Of a stretch of 64,000 nt of DNA, positions 1-12,753 are shown one piece after another. The stretch is from Halicephalobus mephisto (Eukaryota > Nematoda > Chromadorea > Rhabditida > Panagrolaimidae). Numbering within the stretch: position 1 is the stretch's first letter; every line of letters begins with the position of its first letter. The notes below the pieces were generated by a model. That model had not been told where the DNA came from and did no database searches. It saw nothing but the letters and a program-made list of their open reading frames with translations. The stretch is taken from NCBI GenBank assembly GCA_009193035.1, contig SWDT01000058.1, forward strand, positions 124,001-188,000, written 5' to 3'. A program made the translations under genes and the position numbers.

Positions 1-3000
1 GAAAAATATGGTCCTAAACTGAAACTACGGTCAAAAGTGTTTTTGCATTTTCTGTTTCCTGAATCCGTTGTTCTGATGAGGTCCACTTTCGAGTTCCGAC
101 TGAAGCAACTGAGACACAACTGGTGTGACCAGACCCTCGTCTTCGATCCTCAGCTGAGATCCCAAGTCCTGTTCGCTTGTGAGGAAACGAGTGACCAAAA
201 TTGCTTCAAAGCTATTCCCCGTAAGTTGTGGGTTACTGTAAAAAGTGTTTTCCTATATAGTTTCAAAGATTATTTCGGAAAAATAATATACTTTAATATG
301 CAAATTGAAATAGCTTCCGAAATCACCTTCGGTCTTGTCACGGAAATTGAAGCAGTTTTTAGAATAATCTATCATTTCGACATGAAAATCTTAGTACTTC
401 TTGAAACTGCCTTTGGTCTCAATGCGAAAACGGAAATTATTTCCGAGACCAATCTTTGGTCTCAACACGAAAATTTCAATGACTTTTGAAATTATTTTTG
501 GTTTTATCACGAAATCTTCCTTTAAGAAAACCTTCTTTGCAGCTCATTCTCCCTTCTGCGTCACTCCAGATAACGTCTCGACTTCTCTCGTGGAGCGAAA
601 AGGCTGGGAAACCCTCATCGATGTCAAGTTGAACGAACTTCCTTTGGACAACCCGCTTCTCCCTAACCCCAACATGCAGTACACTGCCCTATATGGTCCT
701 TGTGCCACTCAACTCCAGACCTTCGGATTCCACTTGGGTATCAAACTGAAAAAAGACCGATGTCAGCTCAGGATAGACTCTATTTGGAAGAAGAACATTT
801 GCCAGACCCCCTTTAGCAACTGTGTAACCGGGGTTCGATTAAAACTCACTTTTAAAGATTAATCAAATCCACTTCAGTCAGTAATCCAGGTTCCTCGTGT
901 CTATGCCACGGTGAAGTACGGTATTCTTCTGTGCATTTTCCACAAGAACATGGAGTTCCCCAACAACATAACGATGTTGAAACAGCTGGCCCTGGCCCGG
1001 GTTGTAGAGATTCCCGTCCATCTGATGCACAACACTCCGAATCTCACTAAGAATGACGGGGAAATTCGGACTTTCCTCGCTTACGGTTCCATTTTGGTGA
1101 TTTTATTCAGTTTGTTGATGATAACCCTAATCCAGAAGAGGAGACAAAGGAAACCTCTGGCTGCTAACATGCTGCAATTTTTAAAGTAGTTTAATTTCTA
1201 GAATTTCGTAATTATGTTTCTTTATCGGATGTTTCAGAGCCGACGAATGGGAACTAGATGAACCCGACGTCCTGATTCACTTTGTCCACAAAATCGGCAA
1301 CGGCTCCACTTCTGAAGTCTACAAAGGTCAGTTTTAACTCCATTCAACTAAACCCTAGAACTCCCTTGGTTATTCAGGAAAACTCTCGAAAGACTTCAAA
1401 ACCCCCGCCAATGGTCCCGTTGTCCTCGATGAATCCCAACAAGTAGCTATCAAGATCCTCAAAAAGAATATAACAGAAACCCAAAAATCCGAGTTTTTGT
1501 CGGAAATGGAGATCAACAAGCTCATCGGAAGACACAACAGAATCGTCAATTTGATTGGTAACCTACCGTAATCAGTTAACACACATCAATTTCCAATTGC
1601 AGGAGTGATGCAGCTTAGAAAACCGCCATTGATCGTTTTCGAGTACTGTCCGAACGGGGATTTGAGGAGGTTTCTGCACAAGAGCCGACAGTACATCTGG
1701 GAGGTGAGGGTGTTCGTGTCGGGACCGAGCATAGGATAAAGGAGGGAAATAGGTGATCATTGATGCAATGCTTATTTAATTGCTCTAACTACGCAGAACT
1801 ACAATAACAAGAGGGCCGTAATCTGCAGCACAGATAAGCTATCAGTCCTGGGAGTTAGTCATAAAACGTCCGTGTGTCATGATGTCACGTTAGGGTCCGT
1901 ATTGTCAGTTCACAGTGACCGAAGAAATTTAATTTTTTAGGAAAATTAATTCCTGAATTAAATTGAGATATTTCAAAATCAGATTCATGACTGTTTTTCT
2001 TTTTTGCCTAGCAACAGCAGATTTGGCTACTCGAGCCTGCGCAGACCCTTTTCGTGTCCTTCGACTCTTGGCAAACAAACTTTGAAAATGAATAATATCG
2101 ATTTTTTCAGCTGGAATCAAAGGGATTCTTACTCTCGGAGATGGAAGACATCCACGCCATTCCTCAGGTCAATGAGGAGTTCGTCTTCACTTTGAAGAGG
2201 ATAATACGGCTGGCGATACAGATCTGTCTGGGAATGGTGGGTTTCATAAAGGATATTTAATTCCCGTCTTATTTAATAACACATTAAATTTCAATCCTAT
2301 TACTAATCAAAAATAGTTTTAATTTTTAAATATTTTTTAGAATGCAAAAAGTCAGATTTCAATCCGCTATGATTTAACAAATAACCAGCGGATTTCCGTA
2401 ATCTTTCTTATTTTAGCATCCACTGGGTTTATTATTTCACTTTGTACGAGAAAAGATTAATTTCAAAGTGCTTTTAAAAAAATAATAGATTTTTAAAATC
2501 TTCTCAATGACGTCAGTTGAGATTCAAATTTTGGCGTTCTGTTCCAACATTCGCTTTGTTCATTTAAAAAATAAAATTTATAAATACTTTTATTATAAAA
2601 AAATTCTGAAATAATTTCGGCTTAATAAAAAATAATTATTACAATTTACTGAATTATTCGTTAAATTAGAACGTTTTAAAACTAAAATTTTTCAAATGAT
2701 TATGAAGTTATTTTCTTTTTAGGAGTTTCTAGCAAGCAGACAGATAATCCATGCAGATCTAGCTACTCGAAATGTCTTCTTAACTGCCAAGAACTCCATA
2801 AAGATCGGGGATTTCGGGATGAGCAGAAAAGAGTCGGATTCCGCCAAGCTCCACTCGTGCACCCTCACCGACAACAGGGCTCGGTGGGCCGCCCCGGAGA
2901 TCCTTCAGAGGGAGTTCCAGTGTCTGGCCAGCGACGTCTGGTCCTTCGGGGTCGTCGTCTATGAATTATCCACATTAGGAGGAATACCGTACCATGAGAT

Positions 3001-3888
3001 CTGTAATAGTTCCGATTTGCCTGAGTTACTCGCTGAAGGAGAAAGGCTCCAGAAGGCTACATATTGTCCTGAAGAAATGTGAGTTAGACATCATCGAACT
3101 ACTTTAAAATTCACACATGAACGTTGACGAAATGTCCCGAGACGAATTTCTAGAATTTCTTTAAAAATAAAACAACCCGCGTGACAATTTTGGTTTTGCG
3201 TGGTGATGATTTCATAATTTTACGCTATTTCGTAATGTTTTGGGACTATTTTCTGCCTGAATAGATTTAAAAACTTCTGGATTAGGACACAGGATCTAAA
3301 GTTTGCTGTCTACCATATAGGGTTAATTTCCATATATGAAATTACTGACAGATATCTGAGAAACAACAATTCCAAAACCGTCGAAAACTAGTTGTTTTGC
3401 TTTTGAAATATTAATCTCATTTTTAGCTATTCTATAATGACGTCCTGTTGGTCCCTTCGACCGGAAAACAGACCAAACTTCTCTGAATTGACGAATATGT
3501 TGACGGATTTTTACGACTCCATTGACACTAAGGACAACAAACAAAACTTTTACGTAATTGTAAGTTGTTTAAATTAAAACCAATTTCTAATATGTATCTT
3601 CAGCCGGACCCCGATCGATCCTTCTACACTCTACCTCTGATCAAAAAAGACACTCCTCCATCAGCAGCGATCCCTCAGGCCCATTCTACCCTCGGATTCA
3701 CTGAATCCAATCCCCCTGCCATGAAAACAAGTATCTCCCAATTCGGCAGTCTGAGGACTAAAACCGCAAACACCCTCACAACCAACATTGTCTCCAACAA
3801 CACCCCTGCTGGTCTCAAACCAAAAGAAGGACCGGAAAGCAAAGTTGAACTGATTCAGGAAACAGAACGGCTTCTTGGGTTTTCGTGA
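1..3888 (+). CDS. Receptor tyrosine kinase, 5' end missing
   Basis: A single-pass receptor tyrosine kinase. It should phosphorylate tyrosines in the cytosol after ligand binding outside. About 691 residues are visible and the N-terminus lies left of the window. Exons fit in phase at 1-220, 543-832, 890-1185, 1238-1326, 1378-1557, 1603-1703, 2111-2236, 2723-3078, 3427-3559 and 3604-3888. A Cys-containing extracellular part is followed by a membrane helix at about residues 232-255 (LVILFSLLMITLI) and a basic stop-transfer run. The kinase domain shows IGNGSTSEVYKG, QVAIKIL, IHADLATRN, IGDFGMSR, AAPEIL and DVWSFGVVVYEL. The HRD arginine is alanine (HAD); the catalytic Asp and DFG are kept. The end of exon 2 is the least certain boundary. 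The tail after the kinase is Ser/Thr/Pro-rich. It may belong to the nematode KIN-15/16-like group, which I cannot confirm. Confidence 0.88.
3121..3345 (+). repeat. Dispersed degenerate repeat, copy A (in kinase intron)
   Basis: About 220 bp within the last-but-two intron of the kinase gene. It aligns by eye in the same order with 14098-14310 and 17822-18035. Shared landmarks are ACGAATTTC, a TTTAAAAA(C/T)-AAA run, GTGACAATTTTGGTTTT or a variant, TATTTCGTAAT, CTGAATAGATTTAAAAACTTCT, and a TATATA-rich end. No coding capacity was seen. Confidence 0.5.
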
Positions 3889-3897
3889 CAATTTCGA

Positions 3898-3903
3898 AAT
3901 AAA
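3898..3903 (+). terminator. Polyadenylation signal AATAAA of the kinase gene
   Basis: AATAAA lies 10 bases after the kinase stop codon, in the 142-bp gap before the convergent HEATR5B stop. Confidence 0.6.
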
Positions 3904-3975
3904 TCTAACCAATGAACCTTTAATCTCAACCTTGCAATACTTTCAACTTCTATTCCTTAGAATTTAAAGAAATAA

Positions 3976-3981
3976 TTTATT
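3976..3981 (-). terminator. Polyadenylation signal of HEATR5B
   Basis: AATAAA on the minus strand, about 50 bases beyond the HEATR5B stop. The two convergent genes therefore have very short, closely packed 3' ends. Confidence 0.55.
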
Positions 3982-4030
3982 CTCACGTTGAAGAAGACCC
4001 AGTGTTTCACATTAAAAACACAAAGCAATA

Positions 4031-7000
4031 TCAATTAGCTGCAAATTTCGAGGCAAAATCCATTTTGAGTTCGATTGTTGGTTTCTTTTCCTCTTTTGTC
4101 TCTTGTTGAATGGCTAATTTCTGTTGTTGAATTGTCTGTTGATTCAATTGAGTCGCCTTTGACACAAGTTGAGCCGCTTTCTCTATCCGTTGTTTGATAG
4201 CTGGACAAGCTTGAACTACAGTTTTGAAGGCTTCTGGATGAAGTGGAGCAATAGCATTGATTCTCTGGAAGGAGAATTCATGAAGTTTCTTCACATGAGG
4301 AGGCAAACCAGCTAGTTCACTTCCCGGATCGTTACAGAGAAATCTTCCAAGACATCTCAAAAGTAAATTCACAAACAACAGTTCCTTCTCCGGAATTGTA
4401 CTCATCTTCAACACTGATTCAATCACCTTGATCGTTTCTTGAACAACCACCGCATCAGCTTCCGTAATATCCTTCAATAACGGCAAATCCGTTTCCACCG
4501 TCGGAGACTTGGCTTCTGCTTCCGGAAGAACATATGGTCGTAATTTGTCAAAAATAACCGGTCCTAATTCTCTAATATAAGGAGCTGCAATTTCCTTCTT
4601 CATAAAAATAGAATTGACACTCTGTAGAGCTTTCTGTTGAATCGCTGGAACTTGATGAACAAGACAATTCTTCAGTAATCGGCAAAATTTATGAAATAAC
4701 GGAGCTCCAATCGGGAAATGTGAAGGCAAAGTCGTTGTCATCACAGTTCCAGCTAGCATCACCACAGCTCTGTCAACTCTAGATTCTCCTTCAGCCATAT
4801 TCAACAAAGACAATAAAGAACTTCTAACTACAGAAGACCAAGATTCAAAAGTAGATGGTTCAGAAGGAGGATTAGATACCAGTTCCCTCAAGGCCACCAT
4901 AGCTGCAGCTGCTCCAGCAGAAACATGTCCAGTTGAGATTTCTCCATTGTTATCAGCATCCACTCTCGAAGACTCCCTCAATACACCAAGAACAAGGTAG
5001 AATACTGTAGGAAGAACCACAATACTTCCTTCTGGACTACACAACTTCGGAATCTGAATCAATAGTCTGACTCCAAGTTTAACCAATTCACATCCTTCAG
5101 AAGGTAATCTAGCATATTTCCTAAAATGAAGTGGAGCAGAAGATTTGCTCTTCATCAAAGCCGAGTTGATCTGAGGGATCTGTCTCACCAACAAACAAAG
5201 AGCAATTTCCAGAGTTGCAAAAGACAAAGAAGAATTTGAGTCAAATCCATTGATTCCTTCTCCTCCTGGATATCCCTTGTAAACACCTCTCTCTCCATCA
5301 ATATTTCCATTCACAACATCCACTTCATTCACTGTAGCAATTGCCATAAGAGCTGCTGTCAAAATAGCCAGAACTACATCAGCACAAAGACGTTGAGTCT
5401 GCAAGTTGTCTCTTGTCAGTACTTGTCGATGAAGGATATTCATCATTTCAACAGCCACTCTGACATCTCTCATCAGTTCCAATTGAGCCCATTTGCATTC
5501 AATCAAGTTCTTCAAAGTCAAAAGACATGATTGAATTGCCTTGTCCGAATCAGTGTAAGTCCTACTACTACAAAGAGCTTCACAACACATTCCCAGAAGA
5601 AGAGCAAATCGAGTTTCTTTCTTGTCTCCGAGCCAGATTTTCGCATGCTCTTCTTTTCCTTCTGCATCTGGAGAAGATGGAACTTCTGGAACATCAAATC
5701 CATTTCGATTTAACCAAATTGATGTTGCCAAAAGAATCGGAGGCCAACTTGATCGATAATAATCTTTACAAGACTAAAACCAATTTAATACATTAATTAC
5801 CTAATTAAATCCTACCTCAGCACTATCAGGAGTATAAAAAGTACCACCTTTCAATGGTAATTGACTTCCAAATTCCACCGGTAAAGATAACAAAGCAGAA
5901 TCTCTTAAAACAGACATCCATCTCCCAACCAATTCATTCAATTGAGGATTAACCAAATTCAATAAACTTTCTTCACATCCATCATCTTCTTCCTTTCTTT
6001 GTGGTTGTTTCATTTTCTCATCTTTCTCCTTCACAGCTCCAATGTATACTTCTGCCCAAGCTTTCAAAATAGCCAATTTCTCCAAAGTTACTGTCGATTC
6101 ATTATACAGTTGACTACTCATAGAAATCTTCTTACATTTATCCAGAGAATCCGTTAATAATTGATGAACTCGTCTTAAATCATTCAAATCTTTAGCTACA
6201 CCGGATCCAATCCACGTACTGCAAACTTGACAAGCAGCTGCTGTGACATGACTAGGAGTATCTGATCCAAATGCAGGTCTTAATGCAGCTCCAACCTGGG
6301 CTTGAAATTGTTTCAATATAACATCACCCGGGAAACTAGGATCCGGAACTGTTGCAAATCTATTTATGACATCCTGAAGACAAGCAAGTCCAGACAATCT
6401 CAAGTTAGTATTGTCACTAGTAGCTCCAATGAAGGACATCTTGACAAGATCAGGTAAATGAAGAACCAAATAATCCGGTCTACCAGCCGTCGATGTTTGA
6501 AGTTCCTTTGCTAGAGCAAAATCGAGATGAGCTCTTTCTGTATCACAAACTCCCATCAATTTCTGTACAATATCAAATGCAAAAACTCTCGTTGGCCATC
6601 TAGGAGACACCTTATCCCTTGCTTTATCAGGCAATCCACTAGAAACTTGCAATGTATCTTCATCATCTCCTCCTTCTTCATCTTCCTTTTCTGTTTTATC
6701 CTTCTGATTAGCATCAATGACAAGAGTACTCCGAGAAGTATCACTTGATGCCAAAATGTCCTTACACATCGAAAGCCAATGAGACAACAACTCTCCAGAA
6801 GTAGCTTGAACCAAAAAATTCAACGATTCCTTAATATGTTGACGAAGTTCCTTGTCTGTTTCCACGTCAAGCATCTCAAATAATGCTCCTTCTAGTCCTG
6901 TCTCCGGCAATGGACATTTATTCATTTTCGAATGATGATCCATCATTCCAACTGGAATCAAAGCTTGAGCATGTTCTCGAACTTCTTTCACTTCTCGTTG

Positions 7001-10000
7001 AAGAAGTTGACGAAGAACAGAAACCGCAGCTTTCCTGAGTACCAAATGAGGATTATAAAGCAGATGCTAAACAAAATAATCAAAAATAATAAAATATTTA
7101 AAAAAACTTACACAAATATTAGTGACCAATTTGTCCAATTGAACAAATCTCGGAGCAAAGAGATGTAACTGTTGCCAACAAGCCAAAGCTTCCGCTTTCA
7201 CCTGAGGGTCAGGATGTTCAAACATCATTGCACTTCCAATCAAAAACGAAGATCTCATACTATCCATCGATCCTACTGACATTTGAAGTTCTGGGCCTAC
7301 AGAAGTAATCAAAGCAGATACCAGTTTTCCAACACAAAGAATAACTTCCACATTAGTCGAAGCTGTATTCATCAGTAATTTCAATGCCAATCCAAGACTT
7401 GGTTCAACATATCCTCTGAACATTCCACCTCCATTAGTAGCTATCAACGAAAGGGACAATACAGCCCATGCTTGTACTGTTGCTGGCATTCCTTCTCTTG
7501 TCAGAGAAAGAATGTCTTGGATACTTCTGTTCAAATGCTGACCACTTCCAAGAGATCCGACATGTTTATGAAGACATCCAAGGGACAAAACAAATCCTGT
7601 TTTGCTTTTCTCATCTCGGTTATTTCCTAGTTTATCAGAACAAAGAGTAGCATTTCCAGCCACAAACTAAAATAAAACCCATAAATTCAATTCATCAAAA
7701 ATCAAACACAAACCTGTGGTTCTCCAACAGCTTGAGAAAGTTGTCCAAGAGTTTCAATCGCCAAACATCTTAATAAAACTCTTTCAGAATTCAAAAATGG
7801 AATAATCAAATCCATATTTGCCTTCTGAAGTTCCTCTCCTTGAATTCTAGCATTCCGCAATTCTCCCATTGACTTCATTGCACAGAGAACTGCAGACAGT
7901 ATATTCAGATGGATAGCCTGTTGACGAACAGCATTCTTACTTGCCTTACAAGCATTCAAAAAGTGGTTTGTCAATTGTAATTTCTGTCTCGGAGATGCCA
8001 GAGGATAAACCCTTCCAAACATCAAAATCGCCGCATCTATCGAAGCAACATGAACAGGAAGAGGTTCTGGCCAATCATTAGAATCAACAACTGAGCTATT
8101 GACAAGAACAAGAGGATCATTTTCTAAAGTTTTGTCAATAGGCAAATGAGACGAATGAAGTTCCTCTTCCAGTGTCGCTTGAGCCGTGTTCCTCACCCAT
8201 CCAGAAAGGAAAACAGAATCCATCGACGAACATAGTCTAGAAATAATTGACGAACAAGTAGTTGATTGTTGGTTATCCGATAGTGAAAAATCCGCCACTA
8301 ATTCTCTCAACATAGCCGAAAATAGATTCTCTACATATTTCAATTTCAATTTCGTTAACAAAGCGTATAATCTGATCCTAAAAGTATAAATAGGCTGTCT
8401 TAACTTGATTCCATGAGAAAAAATCAAATCAGCAATTAGAGCCATTGTAGCCAAACTCGTTTCCACCGGTTGAACAATCTTTGGAATCACATCCTCATCC
8501 ACCAAATCACTACAATGAGTCATAAACGTTGTCATTGAAGCCAGAGCTCCAGCTCGAGACTCCAAAGTGCATTCCCACGTGAAGGCATCTCCTCTTCCTT
8601 TCTCTGCTTTGGCTTCCTCCAGGGATCTCGGAAAAGCATATTTCCATAACAGCAATAATCTGTTCAAATTATGACGAACAAAAGGTGTTCCTAAATTAAT
8701 GGCAATTATGAAACCAACTAATCAAAGTCCTACCCATAGTTATGACAGCAGAAATGAGCATCCATCCACTTTTGATTTTCTGAAGAGCCAATTTGCAAGT
8801 CTGAGAAGCGGTTTTGATCATGTCTTCTGCAATGGCAAAGACTTGTTTCGATTTCCCAAAAGGAATCCCAAGTTCGCAATCTGTAGCTCCAGCAACTAAT
8901 GCAGCTAACGCCAAGGCCGTTCCATGGACACCTTCTGGAGTGCCTTTCCCGTTGGCTTCATTCGTCAATCTCTTGATATATCGTTCAATCAAAACTGTTC
9001 TTTGAGGAGGAACAGTGTAGGTCACACATCTCAAGCACCAAGCCGCGGCTATTCTCGCTCCCAGAATCGGATGTTTCAGACAGACATTGATCGGCTCCAT
9101 TATTCCAGTTGCTTCCATGAACAATGGAGTAACTGGAGTGCCGATTTGACGAACTAAAGCTGATATTTCCAGAAGAGACACAACGACGGCCTGAGCCGAC
9201 CTATGAGCATCTACATCGATTATGAATTCTTCCTCAACTTCGTTTGTATCGTACTTGGCTGTGTATTCAGTCAGATCTCCAAGGATCTTGCAGGCACTCA
9301 ACTGGATTGGTTCCGAAAGCATCTGACCAAGGGTCTGACGGAAAATGAAGGACAAACACCGCCTCATGTGGACGACCTCAGCCGTCTGAGCTGGGTTACT
9401 GAAAAAACTCAATCAAGAAAATTCCAGATAATTGAAATTCACCTTGTATAAGCTAAGGGACCACACTTTTCGGCTTGCTTAACAACATGCTTGATAAACA
9501 AATTTAGGTTTTTCTCCAACCACGAAGCCCCTAGTTCCTTTACAGTTTCCACGTAGGCGTAGGCAATGCCGACTCTGATGTCCTTGTGTCCTCCAGCTGT
9601 GGCTACGCTGCTACTGCTCTTCAAGAACCCTCCAATTCGTCCGAAAAGGAAGTCTTCTGCCAAACACTTCTCGAAAAACTCCATCGTGGTCAACTTTGCC
9701 GTCTGATTCTGCTGCGTCTGTTGTTTCGGGGTCTCTGCCGTGGAAGCCGCCATCTTGGCGTAGACTTTGGCGATAATTAATCTGACTTCATAATTGGCCC
9801 CTTCCAGAGCCTTCAAGCATTGAGTAGAAATAGCATCTAGTCCGTTCGCAAAAACTGGACTCCCTGACTCAGCAACGAGATCGTGGAGACATTGAGCGGC
9901 CGCAGCTCTCACAGGCATTACTCTGTCAGTTAAATAAGTTTTCGTTAATTGCTTATACAAGTCTTTGTGGACGGAAAATGCAGCTGTACCCAGACCATGA

Positions 10001-10587
10001 ACCATTTTCGACAAAGTAAGCAGAATCTCGGCTCTACTACTAGATTCGGCGCTTTTGAGCCATTTAATCATCAGCTGAAAAGCTTCTTCGTAGCTTCTCC
10101 CGACCATTCTCCCGATTGATTCGTACATAGATCCGAGGACAGCCAAAGCAGTTCTAAAATCCTTCCATGCATTGTATGTACCGAAAGAAAACCTACAATT
10201 TAACTTGGAGATAAGCAGTAGTATCATCTTTAGCCTTCAGAATATCATTGCACATATTGATTGTTTGGAAGAGATCATAAGCGTCAGCGATAGTAAAGAC
10301 TTGAGCGAGGCATCTAGCAAGTAACTGCCGGGTTGGGGCCCCCGGACCCGTCTGAATCCTCTCCGTCAATTGCTGGACTAGTTTCTGTTGGCAATTCTTT
10401 ATATCTGCCTGAAGTGGTCAGAATTCATATATGGACTCGGACAAAAACAAACCTTCTGAGTCACCGGTAAGATTCTATCCAAATATCTGAGCCATTCATA
10501 AATAAAAATTGGTTTAATCTGGTCTGAACACTGCTTCAGAGCTTCCTCGTTGAGGAGAAGACTGTTGGACTGTTCCATAACACTCAT
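4031..10587 (-). CDS. HEATR5B: HEATR5B-like HEAT-repeat protein
   Basis: Large HEAT-repeat protein of the HEATR5/Laa1 family, which works with the AP-1 clathrin adaptor in trans-Golgi and endosome traffic. Eight exons join in phase: 10587-10453, 10408-10205, 10161-9443, 9398-8734, 8690-7714, 7666-7112, 7066-5816 and 5773-4031. They give 2082 residues, close to human HEATR5B. The N-terminus (SLLLNEEALKQ, IYEWLRYLDRIL), TPFVRHNLNRLLLLW and FPRSLEEAKAEKGRGDAFTW match the family strongly. The C-terminal tail is Gln/Lys-rich. The second intron (10204-10162) is only 43 bp and uses a weak GAAG acceptor, but it preserves family length exactly. Start chosen at MSVMEQ. Confidence 0.93.
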
Positions 10588-11429
10588 TTTCGGGTTAAAC
10601 TAAGTTAGAGTCCATCGGCTTGAGGAAATGTCCTGAAAATACACTTTAACCATGAAGAACGACTGTATTCCACGTCCAGTCCATCAATGATCAGAAAACT
10701 TGCGAAATAGCCCGAAGAAAACACATAAAGTCCGCGACTAATTCGACGAAATTGAACAAACACTGGACAACGGAGGACGCGGCTTTCCGTTCCATTGATT
10801 GGTCTCCCTTCTGCGCCATTTCCCTTTCGTCCGCTGCTTTTTTGTCAATTTCGTCTTTTTTAGAATCTTCTGATTACTCATGTCTTCTCATGAAATTTCA
10901 TTCCGATAACGTTAACTGATCGAAATTTTTATATGAGTAAGAAATGTTACTCATCTTCGGTGCCCATATACCGAGTTTTCGTGGGCGTAGTTTTTGACTC
11001 GTTATCCTTGGAGAAATTTTATTTGAATCGTTTTTCTGGATGTCTGGCATTTATTGGAGGTCAAATTATCCCGCCTAAAATTGAATCAGTGTTTTTTGTA
11101 TTTGAAAACAAACCAACACGCGTCTAATTCACGATTTCCCGCCAGCAGGAACACGTGAAATCCTTGTTTAGTTGTTTATCCACTTGATCCTCAAGTGGTC
11201 ATTTATTTTGCATGTGAATGTCCATGAAAGGAAATCACAGCTGTTGCCCAAAACTGGGAAGGTCGTCTGTTCACATCCATCACCGATCGATTTATTCCGA
11301 GTGCCGAAAAAGCTGGTCGCTGGTCTCTGGTCCCTTGCCGAGTTCGAGATTTTTCTTTTTCCGCGTTTCATTGTTGTTTTTCCATTTCTCAAACTCTGGT
11401 TAATCTTCATTCTTCCAGAGAAGAATTCC
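10588..11429. other. Upstream region between HEATR5B and the 11430 gene
   Basis: No convincing coding sequence. It is a divergent promoter region. It contains TTTCCCGCC (11135-11143, E2F-like in sequence) and an E-box CACGTG (11152-11157). A TTCTTCCAG acceptor at about 11411-11419 sits 10 bases before the ATG at 11430 and may be a spliced-leader trans-splice site. Confidence 0.4.
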
Positions 11430-11854
11430 ATGTCGTTCAGTGTTCAACAGACGAGTCCGGTGCCGACGAACGCCGCCAGATTCCCTCCCGGTTACGACCA
11501 CATTACTTGGGCTCCAAAAAAGAAGGTCAGTTTAATTTTTTACAGATATCACGAGATTTGTCAATCGACAACGCTTTGATGTTTTTCTAACTACTACCTT
11601 AGAAGCCAAGAAAGATCCCAAAACCTTTGTCAATTAACATTTTTCCCTGCCTAATATTCTTTCTTCTCTCATCAATACCTACATTTCAGCAAAAATTCAA
11701 GCCCAGAATATTCCTCCCTTCTCCAGAAGGTAATAATCAGTCTCCAAAATCGCCTGTCTATGTGGAGCAGTCTAGTTCCTCTCCAGAAAGAAGTACAACG
11801 CCGAAGTTGCCCAAGAAAGGAAACCCAGTGAAGCCCCAGAGGCTAAAGCTCTAA
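11430..11854 (+). CDS. Small Pro/Lys-rich protein, unknown
   Basis: Two exons, 11430-11525 and 11690-11854, join in phase with good GTCAGT and TTTCAG sites and encode 86 residues. I do not recognise it. It lacks a signal peptide or membrane segment. The sequence is rich in Ser, Pro and Lys (RFPPGYDHITWAPKKK; FLPSPEG; SSSPERSTTPKLPKKG), so it is probably disordered and perhaps phosphorylated at SP/TP sites. A probable trans-splice acceptor lies 10 bases upstream of the ATG. It is divergent from HEATR5B and convergent with the Tyr-rich peptide gene that follows, whose stop is 130 bases away. Confidence 0.65.
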
Positions 11855-11983
11855 GTCCGAACGCAAATTTGTGGATGAAATGGGTTGTACATAGGTTATT
11901 TGTTATTTCTTAGTTGATTTGTGATAATTCCCGTGATAAAAGATGTTTTTATTCAACCGTGATTCCGAAGGCACTTTGTACTA

Positions 11984-12279
11984 CTAGAGACGGGCAGCTC
12001 TGTTGTTGGTCAAGGACGGGGTTGGGGTTTTGGTTTCTGAGTCTCCCTTGTTGGATCCGTAGCCGACGGCGTAGGGGTAGGCGTATCCATAGGAGTAAGG
12101 GGCAGCGTAGGCGTAGGGGGCGTAGCTGTTGTACGTGTAGACAGGGTACTGTAAAAGACAGATTAGTAAATCCCAAATCTCAAACTATCCACCTCAGGGA
12201 CAGCAGCCACAGGCGCTTCGTAGACGTACTGCGCAGAAACAACAGCGACGAGCGCGAAGAGAGCAATGATGAGCTTCAT
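11984..12279 (-). CDS. Secreted Tyr-rich peptide 1 (NNRAARL C-terminus)
   Basis: Two exons, 12279-12193 and 12148-11984, encode 83 residues. A clear signal peptide (MKLIIALFALVAVVSA, cleaved before QYVYEAP) is followed by a Tyr/Ala/Pro-rich body with YAPYAY, YSYGYAY and YPYAV. The C-terminus reads GYGSNKG then PTPSLTNNRAARL. The divergent gene at 12754 has the same size, the same intron position and the same end, so the two are paralogues. No known family is recognised. Tyr-rich secreted proteins can be structural or lumenal, but the function is unknown. A minus-strand AATAAA lies at 11953-11948. A TATA box sits 48 bases upstream. Confidence 0.85.
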
Positions 12280-12753
12280 TGTGTTTTAGTCGAATGATGG
12301 AGCTGATGCACCGAGACTCAATTTATATCAGTTCTATTATTGACCTGTCATTGACGGGTTCCGGTTTTTTTTCTCGATAACGGAGCTGTAAAGACAACAG
12401 AATCTCGAGAAAAAATGATCTGTTTGATTTGCATCTTTCACCGCAATAGAACCCACTCGAGGAAATCAACCCATTTGACACTTTAAATAAACTAGAATCC
12501 AAGACAGATGGAAAATAAGACAATACGAAGCCACTACTACAACGAATTGATGGAAATTAACAACATTAATATATGGAATTCCATCTTAAAACTTATAAAT
12601 CCAATCACTTCAGACCTTTGTGATTTTACTTTTTGTTTGCTCCGTCCATTACGTGATATGTCAACATAGATAGATTTATCAAACAATCCTTCGCCCTCTG
12701 GATTGGGTATAAAAGACGAAGGTTCACCAAGGGATCCATCAACTGTCTTCAAG
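12280..12753. promoter_or_regulatory. Shared divergent promoter of the Tyr-rich peptide pair
   Basis: A 474-bp region between two divergent paralogues. Each gene has a TATA box about 46-48 bases from its ATG: 12322-12327 (minus, TATAAA) and 12708-12714 (plus, TATAAAA). GATA-type sites are present: CGATAA near 12375-12380 and TTATCA at 12676-12681 (TGATAA on minus). TATA plus TGATAA is typical of strongly expressed worm intestinal genes, so gut expression is an inference. Confidence 0.6.

Noticed and set aside
10162..10204. Apparent frameshift in HEATR5B
   Set aside because: A 43-bp intron restores frame and gives exactly the family length between YLQ and the next helix, so no break is needed.
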